This document shows positions 40,496 to 48,453 of a stretch of 48,561 bases of DNA, in pieces; within the stretch, counting starts at the first letter, position 1, and each line of letters starts with the position of its first letter. The stretch comes from Bacillota bacterium (GTDB lineage: Bacteria > Bacillota > UBA4882 > UBA8346), in contig JAEZJQ010000068.1 in assembly GCA_023436305.1 (NCBI GenBank), positions 1 through 48,561 on the forward strand. Reading direction: 5' to 3'. A program made the position numbers and the translations under genes. The notes under the pieces are model-generated. The model searched no databases and was not told the origin of the DNA. It worked only from the letters and a program-made list of their open reading frames with translations.

Positions 40496-42409
40496 TTAAA
40501 TTCCCAGTTTTTCCCGTTTGGATTGAATATGGGCTTCAATAACATCGGCGGCTTTGACCATATCCTGTTCCACGGAAACCTTACCACCGGTCAGGTCTTC
40601 GATATCCCGCGTTAAAATCTTAGTAACCAAAGGCGCGCCTGCTACCGGGGGGACCGGCCCGAGATGAGTTAATAATCCGAAAGCAACCGCAAATACACCA
40701 TCCGCCACAGCCTTTTGTTCCAAATATTCGGGGGCTGAAGCAGCCACCGGCAGGTCGCTGGTATCGACCCCCAGTGTATTGGCTATGGCTGTCACCGCGA
40801 TTCCAATCCGGCCGATATCGATACAGGAACCGAAGTTCAATACCGGTGGAATACCAAGCGCCGTACAGATTGACTTTAATTTATCTCCGGCGAGGCCGGC
40901 CGCTTCAAGAGTTTGCAACCCTTCGATCTGGGCGCCGCTGGAAACGCAACCCGCTGTGATAACCAAAATGTCGCGTTTCAATAATTCTTTAATCAGGGTT
41001 AACGAGGCTGAGTCATGGCCGTTCCGGTTATTAGTGCAGCCAACAACAGCGGCAATTCCTTTAATTTGGCCGGACTTAATCACTTCCAGCAATGGAGTCA
41101 GGCTGCCGCCCAAAATATTTAGGAGTGACTCGACACCGACTCCGGCGATTACTTCTGATTTATATGGCGGGATATGGACTGTCTCGCGCGCGCCATTTAC
41201 TTTACCCCGGTTTTGGTAAGCTACAATCGCCATTTCGATAAGCTGAACCGCCTGTTCTTTTACCTTTTCCGGCTTATAATCGAGATTTTCGGTCACTCCG
41301 TCCATCCGGAGCACATGGGAAACGGAAACCAATTTGGTGTGAAATTTATCGGCAGCCAGTTTCATACCGGGAATGGAACAGTTAAGGTCCATCATCACCA
41401 GATCGACGGCCCCCGTAGCCACCATCAACTCCTGAGTCAGCCAGTTGCCCAGTTGGCCGGCGTAACCTTGACCGGCGGTCCCCAACCGCTGGAGCAATTC
41501 CTGGCCGGTATCCATCGACCCGTAGAGTTTAATGCCTTTAGCGCCAGCCTTTTTGGCTTTTTCATTCAACGCTTTATTGGCGGCAATTTCCTGTAATACT
41601 GCAACAGCAACATAAGGAACATGCCCATGTGCTACAATATTCACCGTTTCCGGATCAAGGACTCCCAGATCGGCATGGGTTTTACCGATTTGCGGATTTC
41701 CCAGAATGATATCCTGAAGGGTAATGGTTGCCACTAACCCCATATAACCGGTGGCTATCGCGATCCGCATCGTGGTTAGAAGGAGGCTTACCGGATCGGT
41801 GTTAATATTGGACATAGCCATGGTTAAGGCGTCTCTAAGTTCCGACAGAGGACCTCCCGGAACAATTCCTAAGCCGCGCCATTTTTCAAGCCTTGGTTTA
41901 GGGGCTAACAACTCTACCAAAGCCAATGGCTCATCGGCCCCTTTCCGTAATTCACGGGTTAAAATTTCCGCCAAATCCAACGCCAGGCCATTTTTTTCTT
42001 TGGAACTATCCAGGCCGACCAGACCGGCAATCTCCCGCAGTTTTCCCTCTTCCTGGATGGAATAAGGGGTTTTCCCCAGGGCAGTCGCTTTTAGGGTATT
42101 GATCGCTTCCTCAAGCTGATGGCAGTACGCTGACAAACCATGACACTCCAAACGGAGTAAATTACGGGCCGCAATGGTGTCGGCGGTAGCCCCGCAGATG
42201 GCCCGGGGCGCTTTTGGCGTAATCCGGCAAGGCCCATGAGAACATAATTGGCAGCATACCCCTTCCGTGCCAAAACCGCATTGCGGCAGCTGGCGCCGGT
42301 AGCGATCAAATGTCGTGTCAATTTCCAGCTCTTTAGTTCGTAAGTACATTTCTTGAACCGATGCATGAGTGGAAGTGCAAGTCGTACAATCTCCAAAACA
42401 ATTCGGCAT
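40496..42409 (-). CDS. cooS: CooS-type carbon monoxide dehydrogenase catalytic subunit with altered C-cluster site
   Basis: 637 residues. The D- and B-cluster cysteines are complete (CGFGTEGVCCQLCSHGPC and the following IC). Of the Ni-Fe C-cluster ligands (compared from memory with C. hydrogenoformans CODH-II) I see the His (AHGHVPYV), Cys of DLNCSIPG, VVGCTNNR, TAGCVSSGA and FGSCIDIG, and the catalytic Lys (EQKAVADG). The CCTGNE segment that gives the Fe ligand Cys295 reads SMDTGQE, without any cysteine. The proton-relay histidines near residue 95 are also changed (CHGLSAYCHQLEE). ATG 42409 has AAAGGAG upstream. Activity may differ from CO oxidation. Confidence 0.92.
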   Translation of the reverse strand: MPNCFGDCTTCTSTHASVQEMYLRTKELEIDTTFDRYRRQLPQCGFGTEGVCCQLCSHGPCRITPKAPRAICGATADTIAARNLLRLECHGLSAYCHQLEEAINTLKATALGKTPYSIQEEGKLREIAGLVGLDSSKEKNGLALDLAEILTRELRKGADEPLALVELLAPKPRLEKWRGLGIVPGGPLSELRDALTMAMSNINTDPVSLLLTTMRIAIATGYMGLVATITLQDIILGNPQIGKTHADLGVLDPETVNIVAHGHVPYVAVAVLQEIAANKALNEKAKKAGAKGIKLYGSMDTGQELLQRLGTAGQGYAGQLGNWLTQELMVATGAVDLVMMDLNCSIPGMKLAADKFHTKLVSVSHVLRMDGVTENLDYKPEKVKEQAVQLIEMAIVAYQNRGKVNGARETVHIPPYKSEVIAGVGVESLLNILGGSLTPLLEVIKSGQIKGIAAVVGCTNNRNGHDSASLTLIKELLKRDILVITAGCVSSGAQIEGLQTLEAAGLAGDKLKSICTALGIPPVLNFGSCIDIGRIGIAVTAIANTLGVDTSDLPVAASAPEYLEQKAVADGVFAVAFGLLTHLGPVPPVAGAPLVTKILTRDIEDLTGGKVSVEQDMVKAADVIEAHIQSKREKLGI

Positions 42410-42480
42410 TACGGACACTCCTTTACGGTATTTGTGAATTTAATAATAATCTTATTGTAAAAAATTCTTTGATATAACAC

Positions 42481-42496
42481 TGTGATTTGAATCACA
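42481..42496. promoter_or_regulatory. Crp/Fnr-type operator shared by cooS and its regulator
   Basis: Perfect palindrome TGTGATTTGAATCACA. On the minus strand TACAAT (42459-42454) and on the plus strand TATGAT (42518-42523) both start 29.5 bp from the centre, so the site is about -41.5 for both divergent genes. It suggests autoactivation of the regulator. Confidence 0.82.
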
Positions 42497-42562
42497 CTTT
42501 CGCAAATGGAATGATTTTATGATAAAATAGGAGAGAATTCTGTGATAAATGGAGTTGCGTAG

Positions 42563-43279
42563 ATGCCTAATCAAATATGTTATTGCAGTTACCATTCCCA
42601 TCAGCCCTGCGCCCGCAAGGTGCCAATCTTCGCATCATTAAATGACGAGGAACTCCAAAAAGTGGTTTCTTTGATCATTCAGAAAAAGTACCCTAAATGC
42701 AGTTTAATTTGCCGGGAGGGAGAGCCGCTGGAAAACCTGCTGCTCATCAATAGGGGGAAAGTGAAGATTTACCGCAACTCGGCTGAAGGCAAGGAGCAGA
42801 TCTTATATATCCTGGCGGAAGGCGATTTTTTCGGAGAACGAAATTTGTTATTAAAACAGAAACTGGCGGAATACAACGCTGTAACCATGGAGGAGACCAT
42901 GGTTTGTATGATTACCAGGCAGGATTGCCATCAGTTGTTATTACAGCACCCCGCCATTGGTTTGAAAATTATGGAAGAGTTGTGCGAACGGATTGATAAA
43001 TTAGAAAATTTATTAAGCAGCATCAGTCCACGGGATACGGATAACCGGATCTGCTTGATGTTACTTGAGTTTTGCAGAAAATACGGGAAAGCGCAGCCGG
43101 ATGGAGGAGTAATCATCGATCTGCCCTTAAACCGGGAAGAAATGGCCAATTATATCGGGGTAACCCGGGAGACGGTCTCCCGGAAATTAAATGCCCTAAA
43201 GGAAGCGGGAATTATCGACTTTATCGGGAATAAAAAAATTCGGGTAACGAATGAACAGGCTTTGGAGGAAACCTGCTAG
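42563..43279 (+). CDS. Crp/Fnr family transcriptional regulator with N-terminal cysteines
   Basis: A 238-residue activator. Three cysteines near the N-terminus (CYCSYHSHQPC, C-x-C-x7-C) could ligate an Fe-S cluster or another redox centre, then KVPIFASLNDEEL opens the cyclic-nucleotide-binding-type beta barrel (VKIYRNSAEGKEQILYILAEGDFFGE). A dimer helix follows, and a C-terminal winged helix with the recognition helix in GVTRETVSRKLNALKEAG. The REEMANYIGVTRETVSRKL pattern is the Crp/Fnr HTH. The adjacent TGTGA-N6-TCACA operator fits this HTH. HcpR/FNR-like behaviour is inferred. ATG 42563 has GGAG upstream. Confidence 0.9.
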   Translation: MPNQICYCSYHSHQPCARKVPIFASLNDEELQKVVSLIIQKKYPKCSLICREGEPLENLLLINRGKVKIYRNSAEGKEQILYILAEGDFFGERNLLLKQKLAEYNAVTMEETMVCMITRQDCHQLLLQHPAIGLKIMEELCERIDKLENLLSSISPRDTDNRICLMLLEFCRKYGKAQPDGGVIIDLPLNREEMANYIGVTRETVSRKLNALKEAGIIDFIGNKKIRVTNEQALEETC

Positions 43280-43284
43280 TTGAT

Positions 43285-43422
43285 TTAACCTCGATCCGGC
43301 TTTATACTTCCTTTATTCTTCATTGCGAAATTTGCTTCCCGGGCCGACCCGCTACTCCCCGATTTCGGCGAACCTTGGAGAAGCGCATGGTTTTGCTCGC
43401 GGGAAAAAGCCTTTTCGGCCAT
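43285..43422 (-). CDS. GC-rich small ORF or repeat, 45 codons
   Basis: ATG 43422 to TAA 43285 reads MAEKAFSREQNHALLQGSP, then KSGSSGSAREANFAMKNKG. The DNA is clearly richer in GC than its neighbours and has internal palindromes (CCGATTTCGG). No ribosome binding site is seen. It may be a repeated non-coding element that happens to be open rather than a gene. Confidence 0.3.
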   Translation of the reverse strand: MAEKAFSREQNHALLQGSPKSGSSGSAREANFAMKNKGSIKPDRG

Positions 43423-43710
43423 CGGGTAAAAAATTACTGTTTTTTTCCTACTGCGGCAAGATATATGGCGAATTCCTCTTCTTCATTTAGACCCAATAGC
43501 TGGTCTATAAGCTTTTGATCATATATGCCTATTGCACAAGTTCCGGCATCTATTGATTCGCTGGCTAAATACAAGTTTTGGCATACATGTCCAATATCGA
43601 TTAGAATTTTTTTATGGGCGGTAATATCATATTTCCACTCTTGTCAACCCCGGTTTAAAAATGATCCATTAATACCGATTTAGAATTGATCCACCCCAAG
43701 ATTCAAAGAA

Positions 43711-44511
43711 TTAAACTGTGTCATCACCTCTTTTGGTGGGTTCTTGAGAAGAGGGTGGCGGAGTATAAAACCCGGCTCGTTTTTTCTCACGTAGACGATA
43801 ACTCTCTCCACGGATATTCATAACATGACTATGGTGTAATAACCTGTCCAATATAGCGGTTGCAATTACGGAGTCACCTAACACCTCACCCCATTCCGAA
43901 AAACCTTTATTTGAGGTTAAAATGATACTGCCATGTTCATATCGGGCAGAGATTAATGAAAATAAGGCGGTGGCCGCCAAACGATCATATGGCCAAACTC
44001 CAAATTCATCGATAATCAACACTTTAGGGTTCATGTAAACCTTCATTCGCCGATCTAAACGATTCTCATCTTGAGCCCTTCGTAAGTCTTCAAGTAAATC
44101 ATGAGCTCGAATCATATAGACTGCATGCCCTTGTTCGATGGCTTTAATCCCTAAAGAAATAGATAGATGAGTTTTCCCTATTCCCGGTGGGCCTAAAAAA
44201 ATGACATTATTGGCATCCGTAACAAAAGCGGTAGTTGCCAATTCGCGAATCTGACGTTCATCGATGGAGGGTTGAAATGAAAAATCAAACTCCTCCAAAG
44301 TCCGATAGTACGGGAAATGAGCCATATTAATTCGAGTCTTCAAATACCTTTCACGTCGAACGCCAGCTTCAATGCCTAATAAATCAACCAAAAAATCAGC
44401 ATAGGATAAGTTTTTTTGAGAAGCGATTTGTAAACGGCTATCCAAAACTCCAGCCGCTTGAGTTAATCCGAATTGGTCCAAGTATGTACGCGCTTTTTCG
44501 AGAGCAATCAT
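43711..44511 (-). CDS. istB: IS21 helper ATPase IstB
   Basis: A 266-residue AAA+ ATPase that remodels target DNA and activates the transposase. Walker A is FLGPPGIGKTHLSISLG (about 108), Walker B is VLIIDEFGVWPYD (about 168), then SARYEHGSIILTSNKGFSEW with sensor residues. ATG 44511 overlaps the istA stop (ATGA). The frame is complete, with length in the family range. It is related to DnaC/DnaI loaders. Confidence 0.95.
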   Translation of the reverse strand: MIALEKARTYLDQFGLTQAAGVLDSRLQIASQKNLSYADFLVDLLGIEAGVRRERYLKTRINMAHFPYYRTLEEFDFSFQPSIDERQIRELATTAFVTDANNVIFLGPPGIGKTHLSISLGIKAIEQGHAVYMIRAHDLLEDLRRAQDENRLDRRMKVYMNPKVLIIDEFGVWPYDRLAATALFSLISARYEHGSIILTSNKGFSEWGEVLGDSVIATAILDRLLHHSHVMNIRGESYRLREKKRAGFYTPPPSSQEPTKRGDDTV

Positions 44512-45726
44512 GATCTTATCACCGCCCCGGCCATATTCTCATAGACGGTTAAAGGCCGTTTCTGAACTTCTGTATTTGCAATTTGAACGGCTAATGGTTC
44601 GCGTTTCCGGTTAGTATCATTTCCGGAGATACCTTCCCACTGGCCGGGAAGCGTCAAACGTTGCCCATTTCGATTAGCCTGCGGATGTACTGCGATTAAA
44701 TTTCCGTTAAACCATATCTGTACCATTGCTCCTGCTACCTGAACTTCGACGGTTTTGTCCACGAAATGAATTGGTACTCCGTAAAATGACCGTTCCCAAA
44801 CTACGAAACCGTCCCGGCCAACCTTGCGTTCTTCTCGTAAAAAAGAGGACAATTTATCCAGCCTGGGGCAAGGACGTAAATAGGGTTGTTCTCTGGTTAA
44901 ACGGTCAATCGGGCGTTCCCCTGTTGTTCCATGGATACGAAGATTAGCTACCGAGTTGATCCATGTCAGAACTTGTTGGTTTAAATCGGCATTATCGGTA
45001 AAACGGACCGCAGGCCAAAAGTTATATCGAAGATACTTAACGCCATTTTCAACTTTCCCTTTGGTTTGAGCCCGGTACGGCCTACAAAGTTTAATATTAA
45101 ATCCCATGCGTAGGGCGAAATCGAGAAATTTTGAATTCCATTTCGGCTCACCGGTTTCATCTCGCCCCAAGACAACTACTTTAGCGTTGTCGTATAGGCA
45201 ATTTTTTGGAATACCTAGCCGGTCAAATGCGTTAATGTGACAACGAATGAAAGTTGCCACATCGGCCCGCTGGACAAATTCTACATATATTGGCCCGGGA
45301 CCAACTTAAAACCATGACAAAAGCCCAAATTCTTTTTAATTTACCATCATTGGTGCGGTAGCGGAACAGCCCCCAGTCAACTTGGGCCTGTTCTCCCGGT
45401 TCAGTTTCAAATCGTATTGTAGCCTTACTTTGTTTCTGTTGACGGAAGGGTTTTGTGTAGTCCCGTAGAATGGTATATCCACCGGTATACCCTTGGCTTT
45501 TTACTTCGCGCATCAAAATTACACAGTTGGTTATTCCAGTCGCTATCCGTTCCTGGAGATACCCTTTAAATGGGTCTAACTTTGACGAACGTTCTGATCT
45601 TGGTTTTGCTTTCGGTATCTCCGGTGAGTTCAGATATTTTGTCACTGTATTACGCGAAATTCCCAATATTTTCGCGATTTGGCGTTTTGAACACCCTTGT
45701 CCTTTTAGTTCATAAATCTGTTTCAC
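44508..45726 (-). pseudogene. istA: IS21 transposase IstA, frameshifted
   Basis: A DDE transposase. The first frame gives the helix-turn-helix (GCSKRQIAKILGISRNTVTKYL) and EPGEQAQVDWGLF with the first aspartate, to VMVLSWSRA. An extra A near 45290 (GCCAATATATGTA) shifts the frame, and the second reads on RADVATFIRCHINAFDRLGI, ENGVKYLRYNFWPAV with the catalytic glutamate, and the C-terminal beta barrel. GTG 45726 is the likely start (AGGAGG 7 bases upstream); ATG 45744 overlaps that site. With the shift the transposase is inactive unless slippage occurs. Confidence 0.85.
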
Positions 45727-46447
45727 TTTTCCGCCTCCTAACATTTTGCACCCCCGAATCTTGGTCGAATCGGTTGTGTCTTTCTATTAGGGGGCGGATC
45801 ATTCCTTCACCGGTGTTACTGGTTCATTTTATCACCGGTGCTTACACTCTGAACGATAGGGAGTGGTAGTCCAAATAAACAGCACTGCTGCCTTGCTGGC
45901 GAAATTAGGCGCAAATGGTTGGTCCAATGTAATTTCCTCGATTTTACCCTCCGGTTCATCCAATTCAAACATGAATAAGAGCTTGTGTTCCACCGGAAGG
46001 TATCGATATATTCCTTTTGGAATTTCCTCTACATTCCTAATCAGTAAGTAGCTTTCAAAAGAATGAGTCGCGCCGCTGCAAGGAACAGTTCTAAACATAA
46101 GCCCAGCCTTATTGGTACTGGTAATACCTTGGGTCGCCCACAGAAGATAAGATAGTTCGTCAAGACTTATCGGTTTATCACTGTAAAATCTTGTACTTCT
46201 TCTTTCTTTTATACAGGTATAGATATTTTTATTTGACAATGTGTTTTCATTTACCATGGGTAGATCGAGTAATTTCGAATTAATTGGGTAGGGTTTCACC
46301 TTTGGCGGCTGGGGAATTCCCTTTTTTGCATCTGTTTTTATTGTCTTAAATTCTGCAAAATTTGACTTTAAAAAATTTCTATGCTGATCGTATTTACCCA
46401 TTTTTAACTCCAACTCCTTTAGTCTTTATTTTGTGAAGCTGATTTCT

Positions 46448-46484
46448 GCTCACTGCTAAGCTGTCGCCCATGCCCGGGCACACC
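46448..46484 (-). repeat. truncated second copy of the group II intron 5' end
   Basis: 37 bp that repeat 48370-48405 (the intron 5' end, GTGTGCCCGGCATGGGCG and on) with one extra G. It directly follows the intron 3' end and stops at GTGAGC. It looks like the stump of an older intron copy. Confidence 0.75.
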
Positions 46485-48404
46485 AATTAGGATAGGGGGC
46501 GGTGATTAGCCGCCGACCCTCCTGCACCACCGTACGTGCCGTTCGGCATACGGCGGTTCATCAGGATTAGCGATTCAGTAAGTATCTTTGCGAGAGGCTG
46601 ATAAGCCCTAATTTAGCAAGATATTCATTGGTGAGCGAAAGATTCAAAATTTGGCTATTGGATATTCTCCAGTAGCCTTTTCTTGTGTTCGCAAACTGCC
46701 ACGCTTGACGGTCTTCAATACCAAGTTTGACTAAATTATTATGCCTGGTCTTGATTTTCCGCCATTGCTTCCATATACACATTCTCAGTCTACGTCGAAT
46801 CCATTCATCCAGAGTATTGGCGAGCTTCTTCATATCCGCCAAACCGAAGTAATTTATCCATCCGGTCAGGCATTGTTTTAACCGCTCTAATGTTTGCTCA
46901 ATACTTTTCCCGCTACTCCTTGACAGGATTTCTTTCACTTTTCCTTTGAATCTGGCGATGGACTTCTCTTGCACCCGAATACCGATTCCACCCTTGCAAG
47001 TGTAGAACAAAAACCCAAGAAACTTTCGTCGCCAAGGTCTATCCACAGCGCTTTTCGTCGGGTTCACCTTAAGCTTGAGCTTTTCCTCCAGAAATGCGGT
47101 TATACTCGTCATTACCCTTTCTCCCGCCCTTTTGCTCTTAACATAGATGTTCCCATCATCAGCATACCGGCAAAATTTATGCCCTCGCTTCTCCAGTTCC
47201 TTGTCTAGCTCATCCAGCATAATGTTGCTTAATAATGGACTTAGAGGACCGCCTTGCGGACATCCATCCTCCGTATCAATTACCACGCCATTTATCATTA
47301 CACCTGATTCAAGATATAGCCGGATTAGTTTGAGCACTCGCTTATCGGACACCTTCTTCGCCACCAGGTACATCAATTTATCATGATTGACCGTGTCAAA
47401 GTAGCGCATCAGGTCGATGTCCACCACCCACCTGTAACCCATCTCGATGTAGGTTCTAGCTTTAATTACTGCATCTTTTGCGCTTCTTCCCGGTCTAAAT
47501 CCATAACTGCTCTCCGAAAACCCCGGCTCAAATATGGGTGTCAATATCTGCGCGATTGCCTGCTGAATCATTCGGTCCAGCACCGCTGGTATTCCAAGCT
47601 GCCTTAGCCCCCCATCCGGTTTCGGTATTTCTACCCTCCAGACAGGAGCGGGGATGTAATTCCCCTCCAGTATGGCCTGTCTGATGGTTTCACCGTGTTG
47701 CTTCAGGTATGGCAGAAGTTCATCCACCTCCATCCCATCCACCCCATGGCTCCCTTTATTGGATTTGACTTTCTTAAACGCTGTGTTCAGATTGTCCCGT
47801 TCCAATATTTTCTCAAGCAGACCACCGGTTAGCTTACTGCCGTTGTCTTGTCCGTTTTCGGACGCCGTGAAGCCGCTCCGCACCCCCCATATACTCCGGG
47901 GTTCCACCCCTCCCTTTATGGGCCAGCCTTCCTTTGAAGTTTTCTGCTTTCTACGCGCCTTCGTCGAGTACCTCAAACTTCCAAAACCTCCTGACGTTCA
48001 GCCCTTCCCGGATTTGCATGCGAAATCCGGTAGTATGGCCTCTGCTGACTTCTGGCGTTCAGCCGTATATTACTACACGGGTTACCAGTTTGAATTTCAT
48101 CTCCCCAGCTTACCGCCAGACCTCCCCGGGTAAGAACGACCGCTTTCATCCCATGTAACCGCCACATCTACTGTATAGGCTTCGGGTAGTATTGGACTTC
48201 GTTTTGTTAGGCAAACTCGTCCAGCCTAATTCAGCCTCCTATGTGGTTCGTGTTCCTCAGTCCGGGATTTTGCCTCAAGCTTCTTTCAGATTCTACCTTG
48301 CGATAGACACCCTTGCTGTTCGGCTAATGGTTGCTACTACCAAGCCCCATGGCAGACTTGCGCTTCCGCGCTCACTGCTAAGCTGTCGCCCATGCCGGGC
48401 ACAC
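46485..48404 (-). mobile_element. class-C-like group II intron
   Basis: The 5' end is GTGTGCCCGGCATGGG at 48404. Domain V (46524-46559 as plus-strand coordinates; minus CGCCGTATGCCGAACGGCACGTACGG core) is followed by domain VI with a bulged-A region CTAATCA and an ending CCTAAT. The encoded protein lies in domain IV. Insertion is a few bases after the 5S terminator's T-run, the site choice of class C introns. Length is about 1.92 kb. Confidence 0.85.
46567..47976 (-). CDS. ltrA: group II intron reverse transcriptase / maturase
   Basis: 469 residues. Reverse transcriptase blocks include RVEIPKPDGGLRQLGIPAVL, SSYGFRPGRSAKDAVI, VVDIDLMRYFDTVNH, GCPQGGPLSPLLSNIMLDEL and RYADDGNIYVKSKRAGERVM with the YADD catalytic pair. 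A maturase (X) domain follows (LTGWINYFGLADMKKL, WRKIKTRHNNLVKLG). There is no HNH endonuclease domain, as usual in class C, so mobility uses a free 3' end at hairpins. TTG 47976 starts with AGGAGG 10 bases upstream. Intact; the intron may still be mobile. Confidence 0.95.
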   Translation of the reverse strand: MRYSTKARRKQKTSKEGWPIKGGVEPRSIWGVRSGFTASENGQDNGSKLTGGLLEKILERDNLNTAFKKVKSNKGSHGVDGMEVDELLPYLKQHGETIRQAILEGNYIPAPVWRVEIPKPDGGLRQLGIPAVLDRMIQQAIAQILTPIFEPGFSESSYGFRPGRSAKDAVIKARTYIEMGYRWVVDIDLMRYFDTVNHDKLMYLVAKKVSDKRVLKLIRLYLESGVMINGVVIDTEDGCPQGGPLSPLLSNIMLDELDKELEKRGHKFCRYADDGNIYVKSKRAGERVMTSITAFLEEKLKLKVNPTKSAVDRPWRRKFLGFLFYTCKGGIGIRVQEKSIARFKGKVKEILSRSSGKSIEQTLERLKQCLTGWINYFGLADMKKLANTLDEWIRRRLRMCIWKQWRKIKTRHNNLVKLGIEDRQAWQFANTRKGYWRISNSQILNLSLTNEYLAKLGLISLSQRYLLNR

Positions 48405-48405
48405 C
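48370..48405 (-). repeat. 5' end copy of the group II intron repeat
   Basis: 36 bp at the intron's true 5' end, repeated with one indel at 46448-46484 beyond its 3' end. Confidence 0.75.
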
Positions 48406-48406
48406 T

Positions 48407-48443
48407 AAAAGAAGACTCCAGATTTCTCTGAAGTCTTCTTTAT
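48407..48443 (-). terminator. terminator of the rRNA operon
   Basis: AAGAAGACT / AGTCTTCTT with an inner CAGA/TCTG stem and GAAA-like loop. On the minus strand it ends in TTCTTTT. It follows the 5S gene by about 12 bp, and the group II intron begins 3 bp after it. Confidence 0.88.
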
Positions 48444-48453
48444 TAAAATTACT

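Larger units (their letters stand above)
43642..45846 (-). mobile_element. IS21-family insertion sequence (2205 bp)
   Basis: Ends TGT...ACA with long imperfect terminal repeats. The left end (plus strand from 43642) has GTCAACCCCGGTTTAAAAAT then GATCCATTAATACCGATTTA and GATCCACCCC. The right end (minus strand from 45846) aligns as GTAAGCACCGGTGATAAAAT, GAACCAGTAACACCGGTGAA and GATCCGCCCC. These nested repeats are typical of IS21. A 4-bp target duplication AGAG (43641-43638 and 45850-45847 on the minus strand) flanks it. It carries istA and istB. Confidence 0.9.
43434..46401 (-). pseudogene. SagB-type nitroreductase gene split by the IS21 element
   Basis: The 5' part (46401-45847) codes CIKERRSTRFYSDKPISLDEL, TSTNKAGLMFRTVPCSGATH and AAVLFIWTTTPYRSE. 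The 3' part (43637-43434) goes on WKYDITAHKKILIDIGHVCQ, LASESIDAGTCAIGIYDQ and EEEFAIYLAAVGKKQ. Removing the IS and one AGAG copy rejoins the frame exactly (TATCGTTCAGAGTGGAAA) into about 252 residues, a SagB/ThcOx-type FMN nitroreductase. ATG 46401 has GGAG upstream. The gene is otherwise undamaged, so the insertion is recent. Confidence 0.9.
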
